NCBI GenBank assembly: GCA_031552235.1
Contig: JAVBMR010000005.1
Location: 1 to 64,000, forward strand
Source: WRDF01 sp031552235
GTDB taxonomy: Bacteria > Bacteroidota > Bacteroidia > Bacteroidales > Rikenellaceae
Direction of reading: 5' to 3'
DNA length: 64,000 nt
Below the pieces are notes generated by a model. The model was not told where the DNA came from, did not search any database, and saw only the letters and a list, made by a program, of their open reading frames with translations. The position numbers and the translations under genes are program-made. Within the stretch, counting starts at the first letter, position 1; each line of letters begins with the position of its first letter. This document shows, piece by piece, positions 17,558 to 25,609 of this stretch.

Positions 17558-18283
17558 ATGAAGAGTTACAAGGCCCGCGGGATAGTCCTTCACACCATGC
17601 GCTACGGCGAGAATTCGATGGTGGTCTTCATGCTGACCGACGTCCTCGGCCGCCAGAACTACATGGTGCAGGGCGTCAAGGGAGGGAAGTCGCGCGGCAA
17701 CAAGGCCGCCATGCTCCAGCCCATGTTCCTGCTCGAACTGGAGGGCTACGAGTCGTCGAAAATGCAGATGCACCGCATGAGGGACGTGCGCGCGGCCGTG
17801 CCGCTGGCTTCTATCCCGTACGACGTGCGCAAAAGCACCATCTCGCTCTTCATGGCCGAGGTGCTTTACAGGCTGGTCAAGGAAGCCGAGGCCAACAGCC
17901 CGCTGTTCTCTTTCGTGTGGGAGAGCGTGGCCGCCCTCGACTCGATGGGCGAGGGTGTTGCGAATTTCCACCTGTGGTTCCTTGTCATGCTCAGTTCCCA
18001 TCTGGGTTTTTATCCTGGAAATGAGTACATTCCTGATAGTTGGTTTGATATACAGAATGGCCACTTTACCCCGATAATGCCCTCGCACCGCATGATGATG
18101 GACCGCGAGGACAGCGCCGTGCTGGCGGCGATAATGGAGACTCGCCCGGCCGCGCTCGGAGACCTCAAACTCTCTCGCGAGCGGCGGTCGTCTTTCCTTT
18201 CGGCCATGCTGATGTATTTCGGCTATCATCTCGATACCATAAACCACGTCCGCTCGGTGCAGATACTGCGGGATGTGTTTTAG
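17558..18283 (+). CDS. recO: DNA repair protein RecO
   Basis: A 241-residue RecFOR-pathway mediator that helps load RecA on SSB-coated DNA. The OB-fold N-terminus starts KARGIVLHTMRYGENSMVVFMLTD, followed by the RecO_C helical domain ending GYHLDTINHVRSVQIL. The sequence lacks the C4 zinc finger found in some RecO proteins. The preceding 267 bp (17291-17557) carries no gene and has repeated Ser/Cys-type low-complexity GC-rich sequence. Confidence 0.93.
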   Translation: MKSYKARGIVLHTMRYGENSMVVFMLTDVLGRQNYMVQGVKGGKSRGNKAAMLQPMFLLELEGYESSKMQMHRMRDVRAAVPLASIPYDVRKSTISLFMAEVLYRLVKEAEANSPLFSFVWESVAALDSMGEGVANFHLWFLVMLSSHLGFYPGNEYIPDSWFDIQNGHFTPIMPSHRMMMDREDSAVLAAIMETRPAALGDLKLSRERRSSFLSAMLMYFGYHLDTINHVRSVQILRDVF

Positions 18284-18674
18284 GTAGTTGTTCAGTTGTA
18301 TCTCGGTTTTCTGCTAAAGTGGTCAGGCCGGGGGTGGTGCGCGGCCTGATGGCCGGTGTGTTGGGTGGCTTGCCACAGGAAAGCCGTGTCGCACGCCGCC
18401 GTCCGGATGCGGCGGGCGGCAACTCCGTTGCGCCCTTGCCCGGCAGCGTGCTTAATTTTAACGGTATTATCCCGTTTGATGTTATAATGTTTTTTTCGGC
18501 TTGCGGAGCAATCCGGCAGCCCGCCCTAAAGGGGCGGCGGCAGACTGCCGGCCGCTAAAGCGACACGAGCAGAATGGCATAGTCGCGTCATACTGCGACG
18601 TTCCGATGCGAGTTGGTGTTTCTGCTTTGCCCGTGCTCCGGAAGATACCCTCCGTCGGCGAGATCGGACTTCTT
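18284..18674. repeat. Intergenic stretch with GC-rich dispersed repeat (family A copy 1)
   Basis: No gene is visible in 391 bp. Positions 18339-18418 (GCGCGGCCTGATGGCC ... GTGTTGGGTGGCTTGCC) closely match 24527-24606. A second GC-rich part (18510-18560) repeats the CCGCCCTAAAGGGGC core seen near position 130. Short ORFs here are byproducts of the high GC content. Confidence 0.6.
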
Positions 18675-19865
18675 TTATTGTAACGTATCGAGCGCTTTGA
18701 GGATTATGCGCGCGCTGTCGCTGACCTGCTCTTCGGAGATCGTGAGCGGCGGCGATATGCGGAATGCCGTGTCGCAGAACAGGAACCAGTCGGTCAGTAT
18801 GCCGCGGCGGGTCAGCTCTTCAATCATCCTGAACATCCTGTCGCTCGAACCGAGTTCGACGGCGATCAGCAATCCCGCGCGGCGTATCTCCACAACCGCA
18901 GGGTGGGGGGCGACGAGCGATTCATAGAGCGCTCCGAGGGGTTCGGCGCGGTCGGCCAGTTTGTTGTCAAGTGTGTATTCCAGCGCCGCAAGCCCGGCTG
19001 CACAGCAAACCGGATGCCCTCCGAAAGTCGTGATATGCCCCAGTACGGGATTGACGGTCAGCGTGTCCATTATCTTCTTCGACGAAACGAAGCCACCCAG
19101 AGGCATGCCGCCGCCGAAGGCTTTGGCGAGGCAAATGATGTCGGGCGTTACGCCGTATTTGTGCGTCGCGAACAGCCCTCCCACGCGGCCGAAAGCGGTC
19201 TGGATCTCGTCGAATATGAGCAGCGCGCCAGTTTCGTCGCAGCGGCGGCGGAGTGCTTCAAGATAGCCAGGAGCAGGCGGCCGCACGCCCGACTCGCTCT
19301 GCACGGGTTCTATCAGTACGGCCGCCGTGCGTGAAGATATGAGTTCGAGGTCGCCGAAGTCGTTGTAGTTGATAAGGTGCGTGTCGGGCATCAGGGGCCG
19401 GAAAGCGTTCTTGTACTGTTCGCTGCCCATGACCGAGAGCGAGCCTTGCGTGGAGCCGTGATAGGCGCCCCTGCACGAGATTAGTTCGGTGCGCCCGGTG
19501 TAACGCTTGGCGAGCTTCAGCGCGCCCTCCACGGCCTCGCTCCCCGAGTTGACGAAGTAGACTGATTCCAGACCTTCAGGCAGCAGTGACGCTATCTTCG
19601 CGGCGTATTCCACCTGCGGCCGTTCGACCATCTCGCCGTACACCATCACGTGCATGTAGTCCGCCGCCTGCCGCTGTATGGCTTCGATGACCTTAGGGTT
19701 GGCATGGCCCACGTTGTTGACAGTCACACCGGCTATGAGGTCGTAGTAGCGTTTGCCGTCTGGCGAGTAGAAAAACACGCCCTCGGCGCGCTTCACCTCA
19801 ACCATCATGGGTGAGGGAGACGTCTGCCCCACATGCTGCAAAAACCTGCTCCTTAAAGTGTTCAT
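18675..19865 (-). CDS. Class-III pyridoxal-phosphate aminotransferase
   Basis: A 396-residue fold-type I aminotransferase of the acetylornithine/ornithine/GABA group. NSGSEAVEGALKLAKRYTGR and AYHGSTQGSL bind the PLP phosphate and ring. Asp219 in LLIFDEIQTAFGR contacts the pyridine nitrogen, and Lys248 in ICLAKAFGGGMPLGG is the Schiff-base lysine. The substrate (acetylornithine, 4-aminobutyrate, or another omega-amino acid) cannot be fixed without phylogeny; no arg or gab genes neighbour it. ATG 19865 (MNTLRSRFL) is preferred over an in-frame ATG at 19919, which adds 18 non-conserved residues. Confidence 0.88.
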   Translation of the reverse strand: MNTLRSRFLQHVGQTSPSPMMVEVKRAEGVFFYSPDGKRYYDLIAGVTVNNVGHANPKVIEAIQRQAADYMHVMVYGEMVERPQVEYAAKIASLLPEGLESVYFVNSGSEAVEGALKLAKRYTGRTELISCRGAYHGSTQGSLSVMGSEQYKNAFRPLMPDTHLINYNDFGDLELISSRTAAVLIEPVQSESGVRPPAPGYLEALRRRCDETGALLIFDEIQTAFGRVGGLFATHKYGVTPDIICLAKAFGGGMPLGGFVSSKKIMDTLTVNPVLGHITTFGGHPVCCAAGLAALEYTLDNKLADRAEPLGALYESLVAPHPAVVEIRRAGLLIAVELGSSDRMFRMIEELTRRGILTDWFLFCDTAFRISPPLTISEEQVSDSARIILKALDTLQ

Positions 19866-19968
19866 TGTTTGGTTTTTTATTTTCCAAATTAATGGTTGCT
19901 GTTTTGAACCGGCTTGCATTGCAAGCCCTCAGCCCGACGCCACCCGGCGCGGAAGGCTGATCTTTCGC

Positions 19969-20721
19969 CTAAAGGCTCGGCTCATCCTCCGTTGGCGTCG
20001 GGCTGAGGAAAATTTGGCGATTTTCGACAGGGCCATTCTTGTATTTCTTCAGTATGCGGTCGGCGTCCTTCACCGAGCGCCGCATCCATTCGTACAGCAG
20101 CGGCGCTTTCTCGCCGTCGCCAAGCGCCCAATCGATGCCGCTCTCCCGCACCCTCTGCGACAGCATATAGATAAGTATGGCCGCCGAGGCCGAAACGTTG
20201 AGGCTCTCGACGAACCCGTGCATGGGTATTTGCAGGAAATCGTCGGCCGCGTCGATAACTTCATCGCTTATCCCGGCGTGTTCCGTCCCGAACACGAGGG
20301 CGAACGGGCCTGCCGCCACGTCGAACGTTTCGGGTGTGGCGCTGCGGCGGTGGGGTGTGGTGGCCACTATGCGGTAGCCTGCCGCACGCAGCGCTGCGAG
20401 AGCTTCCGGCGTGGTGCTGTGTTTGTGGAAAGTAACCCATTTGTCCGTACCGCGCACTATGTCGACGTTGGGCTGGAACTTGCACAGCTGCTCGATGGTA
20501 TAGATGTCCTGCACGCCGAAAGCGTCGCAGTGGCGCACGAGCGCCGAGGCGTTCTGCGGATGGAACGTGTTCTCCATGCAGACTGCCATATATCTCGTGC
20601 GCCTGTCGAGTACCGAACGCAGGGTGGCGTCCCGCTCGGGCGTCATGAAACACGAGAGGTACTCTATCCGGTCGAGATACCACTGCGTGTCGCGCCGGAC
20701 GTCATTTCCGGTATTTTTCAT
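19969..20721 (-). CDS. trmH: SPOUT-family tRNA/rRNA 2'-O-methyltransferase (TrmH-like)
   Basis: A 250-residue SpoU/TrmH methyltransferase. Motif 1 is ENTFHPQNASALVRHCDAFGV with the catalytic-region Arg, motif 2 is ALVFGTEHAGISDE, and motif 3 is IPMHGFVESLNVSASAAILIYML with the trefoil-knot SAM site. The best match in family length and motif spacing is TrmH (Gm18 of tRNA). The 5' end overlaps the rsgA 3' end by 20 bases, so they form one operon. The C-terminal tail beyond 210 is a charged extension. Confidence 0.88.
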   Translation of the reverse strand: MKNTGNDVRRDTQWYLDRIEYLSCFMTPERDATLRSVLDRRTRYMAVCMENTFHPQNASALVRHCDAFGVQDIYTIEQLCKFQPNVDIVRGTDKWVTFHKHSTTPEALAALRAAGYRIVATTPHRRSATPETFDVAAGPFALVFGTEHAGISDEVIDAADDFLQIPMHGFVESLNVSASAAILIYMLSQRVRESGIDWALGDGEKAPLLYEWMRRSVKDADRILKKYKNGPVENRQIFLSPTPTEDEPSL

Positions 20722-21634
20722 CTTCCTCCAGTATTTTCAGGTAGCTTACGTAGCGGCTTTCGGATATGCGGCCATCCTCCACGGCCTGCCTCACGGCGCA
20801 TCCCGGTTCGTGGACGTGGCCGCAGTTATAGAACTGGCATCCGGGGGCGTGAGCCATCATTTCGGGAAAAAAATGCCACAGCTCCCCGGCCTCGATGTCG
20901 ATCAGCCCGAAGCCCTTGATGCCGGGGGTGTCGATTATGCGGCCCCCCTGGGCAAGAGGGTACATGCGTGCGAAGGTGGTCGTGTGGCAGCCTTTGAGGT
21001 GGCTTTTCGAGATGTCGCCCGTGCGCACGTCGGCGCCGGGTTCGATGCGCTTGATAAGGCTCGATTTGCCCACGCCCGAGTTGCCCGAGAGCAGCGTGGT
21101 CCTGCCTTTCAGGTACTCGGCCAGAACGTCCATATTGTCGCCTTCTGTGGCCGAGACCTCCATTACGGGGTATCCGGCCAGCTCGTATATGTGTTTGAAT
21201 CCCGCGACGTATTCCGGCACTTCGCGCAGGGTGTCGCATTTGTTGAGCACGATGGTGGCCGGGATGCGGTAGGCCTCGCACGTCACGAGGAAACGGTCGA
21301 TGAACTCGGTCTTGGTTTCCGGCGCGGCCAGCGTGACCACGAGCGCCGCCTGGTCTACGTTGGCGGCGATGATGTGCGACTCTTTCGATAGGTTCGACGC
21401 CCGGCGGATGATGTAGTTGGTGCGTTCGTGTATGTCGGTGATTACCGATCCGCCCATGCTTTCGGTTTCGAAATCCACGATGTCGCCCACGGCCACGGGA
21501 TTGGTTGAGCGCACGCCCTTGAGCCGCAGCTTGCCGCGGATACCGGCATCGACCACCTCGCCGCACGCCATGTCGAGCAGCGAATAATTGCTGCCGGTGG
21601 AACTCATAACTATGCCTTTGCGTTTTTCTGCCAT
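20702..21634 (-). CDS. rsgA: Ribosome small-subunit biogenesis GTPase
   Basis: A 310-residue circularly permuted GTPase assisting late 30S maturation. N-terminal OB fold (1-75); the G4 motif NKCD (131-134) precedes the G1 P-loop GNSGVGKS (184-191) and G3 DTPGIKG, the diagnostic order. The C-terminal zinc knuckle has Cys266, Cys271, His273 and Cys279. It is upstream of trmH, which overlaps it. Full length. Confidence 0.96.
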   Translation of the reverse strand: MAEKRKGIVMSSTGSNYSLLDMACGEVVDAGIRGKLRLKGVRSTNPVAVGDIVDFETESMGGSVITDIHERTNYIIRRASNLSKESHIIAANVDQAALVVTLAAPETKTEFIDRFLVTCEAYRIPATIVLNKCDTLREVPEYVAGFKHIYELAGYPVMEVSATEGDNMDVLAEYLKGRTTLLSGNSGVGKSSLIKRIEPGADVRTGDISKSHLKGCHTTTFARMYPLAQGGRIIDTPGIKGFGLIDIEAGELWHFFPEMMAHAPGCQFYNCGHVHEPGCAVRQAVEDGRISESRYVSYLKILEEDEKYRK

Positions 21635-21649
21635 ATTTTATCGGGATAA

Positions 21650-21720
21650 CCCTTTTAGCCTTGTTCGGCCTTCGAAGAAGGCCGTCGGGCGCCCCCGAGG
21701 GGGGCAGGGGCGCCCGAGAA
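21650..21720. repeat. GC-rich dispersed repeat (family B copy 1)
   Basis: A block containing CGGCCTTCGAAGAAGGCCGTC then CGGGCGCCCCCGAGGGGGGC; a close copy with the same preceding ATnACCCTTT context lies at 47425-47500, and a shorter relative is near 2300. It lies in the 170-bp spacer between cvpA and rsgA. Confidence 0.5.
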
Positions 21721-21804
21721 TTTGTATTTAACCTGCATTATTCTCTTCTGCCGAATTGCAGGACGAAAGGGAATAACTCTACTGTTTTAGTCCGTTTCCG
21801 GCGA

Positions 21805-22305
21805 TTATTCCCCCCCGTCCGCAAAGAGTTTATCCTTGACGAAATCTATATACGGGAAAGCCTTCTCGGCGACGTTTATAAGAGGGCGGTAAAGTTGCGA
21901 TTTGTCGAGTTTTTCCTGTCCGACCCATCCGGTGCGCTGGTTTGCCCAGTCGAAACTGTAAAGCAGCAGCCCGAGTACAAGCCCCGTCTTGACCAGTGAA
22001 ACCACTATCCCGCCGGTCTTGTCCAGCACCGACAGCCCGGCGAACCGGAACATGCCCCTCAGCGCCCTGCCGAGCAGCGAAATGCCGACCAATACGAGTA
22101 CGACAACGATGGCGAACCCCGCCATGGTCGCCCAATGGTCGTCTATGCTGAGCCATTGCCCCACGGTCGTGCCGTAGCGGAAGGCCAGGTAGATGCCGAT
22201 GAAAAGCCCTGCCAACCCTGCCAGTTGGACGACTATGCCGTCCATGAAGCCGCGGTAGGCCGCCCAGAGCAGGAGTACGATCAGTATTATGTCGAGGATA
22301 TTCAT
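21805..22305 (-). CDS. CvpA-family membrane protein
   Basis: A 166-residue protein with four predicted membrane segments (about residues 5-20, 27-45, 63-82, 103-123) and the CvpA-type N-terminus DIILIVLLLWAAYRGFMDGIV. The family is named for colicin V production; its actual role is unclear, and it is widespread in bacteria. It faces the GH2 gene across a 120-bp divergent promoter region. Confidence 0.82.
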   Translation of the reverse strand: MNILDIILIVLLLWAAYRGFMDGIVVQLAGLAGLFIGIYLAFRYGTTVGQWLSIDDHWATMAGFAIVVVLVLVGISLLGRALRGMFRFAGLSVLDKTGGIVVSLVKTGLVLGLLLYSFDWANQRTGWVGQEKLDKSQLYRPLINVAEKAFPYIDFVKDKLFADGGE

Positions 22306-22400
22306 CGCGCTAAGTTAAGAAATAAAAATAAAACCTCGTTTACGCCCTCGCATTCTCTGTCCTTTCTTGCAATATGGTTCGTGTTTTGCCGCGGAATAAT

Positions 22401-22408
22401 TAACTTTG
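22401..22408 (+). promoter_or_regulatory. -7 box for the GH2-like gene
   Basis: TAACTTTG (TAnnTTTG) lies 18 bases upstream of the first ATG (22426). Confidence 0.5.
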
Positions 22409-22425
22409 TAAGTGCTTTTTAGAAT

Positions 22426-24456
22426 ATGGCTATGAAAAAGATACTGTTTCTTTTAATGTTATCGCTCGCGGCGGCTTCGGGATTGGGAGCGCGCGAAGTG
22501 CATAACCTCAACGATAACTGGCGGTTCTTCTCGAACGAGGACGACAGGGAGCAGAACGTGAACCTTCCGCACATGTGGAACTTCGACGCCCTCGGGGGAG
22601 AGCAGGGCTACTACCGCGGCCTGTGCAATTATCAGAAAGACATCAATGTGCCAGAGGAATGGAGGGGCAGGCGCGTTTTCCTGCGAAGCTATGGCGCAAA
22701 TTCGGTGGCCGACCTTTTCGTCAACAGCAAGCATGTGGGCGAACACAGGGGCGGGTTCAATGCCTTCACATACGAGATTACCGATTTCCTGGACTATGGC
22801 AGGCGCAACTTCCTGTGGCTGATGGTAAACAACGCCCCGCGCACCGACGTGCTGCCCATATCCGGCGACGCCAACTCCTACGGCGGCCTTTTCCGCGATG
22901 TGGAACTTATCGTGACAGGCCGCGATGCCATATCGCTTACCGACAAGTCGTCGTCGGGAGTTTGCATAGAACAGAAAAGCGTGACGCCGCAGAGGGTCGA
23001 TGCCGAAGCTGTGGTTATGGTAGGCGGCCGGGGCGACAAGAACCTGACGGCGGCGTTCGCAGTGTTCGACCCCGCTGGCAAGCTGGTGGCGCACGGCGAG
23101 CAGAAATTCAGGCTCAGCGGACGCACCACATCGGAAGTAAGGATGCCTTTCTCGATAGACGAACCACTCCTTTGGAACGGCACCAAGGCCCCGCATATGT
23201 ATAACGTTGCCGTGACTATAAAGGAGGCGGACAGTACCGTCGATTCCGTCTGCGTTTCGACCGGTTTCCGCAAGGTGGAGGTCGACAACCGCGGCAGCTT
23301 CAAACTGAACGGGCAGCCCTATAAACTCAAGGGCGTCGTCATTCACCAGGACAGGGCTATGGTCGGCACGGCAATCACGCCATATCAGGTTTACGAAGAT
23401 TTCGAGTTCATACGCGAGATAGGGGCAAACATAGTGCGCGTGGCCGGGGTGTCGCACCATCCGTTTTTTTATGAGCTGTGCGACAGGGCCGGCATCATGG
23501 TTTGGAGCGATTTTCCGCTCGCGGGGCCTGTGAGGCGAACCGACCGCTCGTTCACAAACTCGCCGCTTTTCCTCGACAACGCCAGGCAGCAGGCGGCCGA
23601 GATAATGGCCCAGCAGTTCAACCACCCGAGCGTGGTCATGTGGGGGCTGTTTTCCGACATACGCTTCAACGGCGAAAATCCCGAGCCTTTCATTACCGAA
23701 CTGAACGCCACCGCGAAAAAGTATGACCCGTCGCGTCTGACTGCCGCGACGAGCAATCAGGACGGGAAAATAAACACGATCCCCAACCTTATCGTGTGGG
23801 ACCACCACTTTGGATGGAAAGAGGGGCAGCCGTCGGATATAGCGGTGTGGCAGAAGCAGATGCACGAACAGTGGGGTAGCCTGCGGTCGGGCGTGAGCTA
23901 CGCGGCCGGGGCTTCGATATACCACCAGGCCGACTCGCTGAGCCGCCCCGACTACCTGGAGCGCTGGCATCCCGAACGCTGGCAGACCCATTTCCACGAG
24001 GTGTATTACGAAAACCTCGCGCCCGACAACCTGTTCTGGGCGATATTCGCCGGCAATCTTTTCGATTACGGCGCCACGATACGCACATGGGGCGAGGGCA
24101 ACGGCATCAACGATTGCGGCCTCGTGACGTTCGACCGCAAATACAGAAAGGATGCATTCTACCTCTATAAGGCCAACTGGAATGCGGCCGACAAGTTCGT
24201 CTACATAGCCGAGCGCAGGTGGGTGCTGCGCGGCAAAAAAACGCAGCAGATCAAGGCCTACACCAACCAGCCCGAGGCCGAACTGTTCGTCAACGGCGTT
24301 TCGGCCGGGATGGGCAAGGCCGTCAGGGGGACGATAGTGTGGAAAGACGTCGAACTGCGCGAGGGGAGCAACGCCATAGGGGTTAATTCCGGCAGCCTCA
24401 GGGATGCCGCCACCATCGTCGTCCGCAGCGAAAGCATCCCGCTCAACGGGAGGTAG
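22426..24456 (+). CDS. GH2-family protein, catalytic glutamates apparently absent
   Basis: A 676-residue secreted protein (signal peptide about residues 1-22) with the sugar-binding, Ig-like and TIM-barrel domains of glycoside hydrolase family 2 (beta-galactosidase, beta-glucuronidase). The motif that ends N-E (the acid/base Glu) in GH2 enzymes reads NHPSVVMWGLFSD (399-411), so Glu is replaced by Asp411. The nucleophile motif SEYGAGAS reads VSYAAGAS (490-497) and lacks its Glu, one residue shorter. Other active-site positions also deviate: RHQDR reads IHQDR and AHYPHHP reads AGVSHHP. It is therefore probably a binding or scaffold protein, or an atypical enzyme. ATG 22432 is an alternative start. 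Confidence 0.85.
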   Translation: MAMKKILFLLMLSLAAASGLGAREVHNLNDNWRFFSNEDDREQNVNLPHMWNFDALGGEQGYYRGLCNYQKDINVPEEWRGRRVFLRSYGANSVADLFVNSKHVGEHRGGFNAFTYEITDFLDYGRRNFLWLMVNNAPRTDVLPISGDANSYGGLFRDVELIVTGRDAISLTDKSSSGVCIEQKSVTPQRVDAEAVVMVGGRGDKNLTAAFAVFDPAGKLVAHGEQKFRLSGRTTSEVRMPFSIDEPLLWNGTKAPHMYNVAVTIKEADSTVDSVCVSTGFRKVEVDNRGSFKLNGQPYKLKGVVIHQDRAMVGTAITPYQVYEDFEFIREIGANIVRVAGVSHHPFFYELCDRAGIMVWSDFPLAGPVRRTDRSFTNSPLFLDNARQQAAEIMAQQFNHPSVVMWGLFSDIRFNGENPEPFITELNATAKKYDPSRLTAATSNQDGKINTIPNLIVWDHHFGWKEGQPSDIAVWQKQMHEQWGSLRSGVSYAAGASIYHQADSLSRPDYLERWHPERWQTHFHEVYYENLAPDNLFWAIFAGNLFDYGATIRTWGEGNGINDCGLVTFDRKYRKDAFYLYKANWNAADKFVYIAERRWVLRGKKTQQIKAYTNQPEAELFVNGVSAGMGKAVRGTIVWKDVELREGSNAIGVNSGSLRDAATIVVRSESIPLNGR

Positions 24457-24774
24457 CGTTTTTATGTTTATCCGCGAGAATACCCCTGTGCGGCGAACCG
24501 GGCGAATTATATGGGCCGCGCGTGGAGCGCGGCCTCATGGCCAGTGCGTTGGGAGGCTTGCCGAAGGCAAGCCCTGCGGCCTGCCGCCGCACGGGGCGGC
24601 GGGCTGGTCGCTTCGGCTTTCTCCGACAGAGGGGGAACGTCGATGCACTCCCGAAGCGCCGTCATGTGAAACTATGCCCGCCACCGGCGGCAAACAGCAG
24701 GGGCATTATTGCGGATAAGCACATTTTTTTAAGTATGCAACCCCAAGAAAATAACAAAATAATGGTAATTTTGA
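24457..24774. repeat. Intergenic stretch with GC-rich dispersed repeat (family A copy 2)
   Basis: No gene between the GH2 gene and the frdC promoter. Positions 24527-24606 match the repeat at 18339-18418 (GCGCGGCCTCATGGCC ... GTTGGGAGGCTTGCC). It ends in a GCGGATAAGC motif near 24712 that also occurs at other intergenic repeats (for example near 53900). Confidence 0.55.
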
Positions 24775-24805
24775 TTGTTATTTAATGAACAATCGGATAT
24801 CTTTG
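24775..24805 (+). promoter_or_regulatory. Promoter of the frdCAB/sdhCAB operon
   Basis: A TTG (24775-24777) and TATCTTTG (24798-24805) are separated by 20 bases, matching the Bacteroidetes -33/-7 arrangement, and lie 51 bases before the sdhC ATG. Confidence 0.65.
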
Positions 24806-24856
24806 CCTGTCTAAAGCGTAAATCGAACAAAACTATAAATTAATTGAAATCTTTCT

Positions 24857-25573
24857 ATGGGTAATTTCCTTACATCATCATCGATCGGGAAGAAATTCGT
24901 AATGAGCATCTCCGGATGTTTCCTGCTGCTCTTCCTTGTGTTCCACCTGGCCATGAACGCCACGGCGATCTTCTCGCCCGACGCATACAACGTGATCTGC
25001 GCGTTGCTTGGCGACAACTGGTACGCGGTGGCCGGTACGGCAGTGTTGGCGCTGGGCATATTCGTCCACTTCATTTACGCCATCATCCTCACGTTCCAGA
25101 ACTGGAAGGCGCGCGGAGGCGTGAAACGCTATGCAGTGACCAAAAAGGAAGACGGCGTGAGCTGGTCGTCGAAGAATATGTTCGTGCTGGGATGCGTCAT
25201 AGTGGTGGGCCTTATCGTACACCTCTACAACTTCTGGTACAACATGATGTTCGTGGAATTCCGCGGGGAACACCTCAACGCTTTCGGATTCAATCCGTCG
25301 GATGGCGCGGCGCTCATCAAATACCACTTCGCGAGCATCGGATGGGTCATTGTCTACCTCGTATGGTTCACGGCAATGTGGTTCCACCTGACGCATGGCG
25401 CGTGGAGCATGATGCAGACCATAGGCTGGAACAACCAGATATGGCTCAAACGCATCAAATGTATCGCTAACATCTTCGCGACGCTCATAATGCTCGGATT
25501 CGCGGCGGTGGCGATAGTCTATTACCTCAAGATGACTTTCGGTTTCGATTTCTTCGGCCTCATAACCTGGTAA
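24857..25573 (+). CDS. frdC: Succinate dehydrogenase/fumarate reductase diheme cytochrome b subunit
   Basis: A 238-residue membrane anchor with five predicted transmembrane helices and histidines placed for two haems b (His30, His71, His122, His177, His180), the type B single-subunit anchor of epsilon-proteobacterial, Bacillus and Bacteroides complexes. It passes electrons between menaquinol and the FrdAB head. First gene of the operon; frdA begins 36 bases after its stop. In anaerobic Bacteroidales the complex mainly reduces fumarate. The direction cannot be told from sequence. Confidence 0.95.
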   Translation: MGNFLTSSSIGKKFVMSISGCFLLLFLVFHLAMNATAIFSPDAYNVICALLGDNWYAVAGTAVLALGIFVHFIYAIILTFQNWKARGGVKRYAVTKKEDGVSWSSKNMFVLGCVIVVGLIVHLYNFWYNMMFVEFRGEHLNAFGFNPSDGAALIKYHFASIGWVIVYLVWFTAMWFHLTHGAWSMMQTIGWNNQIWLKRIKCIANIFATLIMLGFAAVAIVYYLKMTFGFDFFGLITW

Positions 25574-25609
25574 ATAACCCGCACGTAAAAACGAAAAAAA
25601 GATCAAGAT

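Noticed and set aside
18319..18558. Short ORFs in the GC-rich spacer after recO
   Set aside because: They fall in dispersed repeat sequence that recurs at 24.5 kb in other frames.
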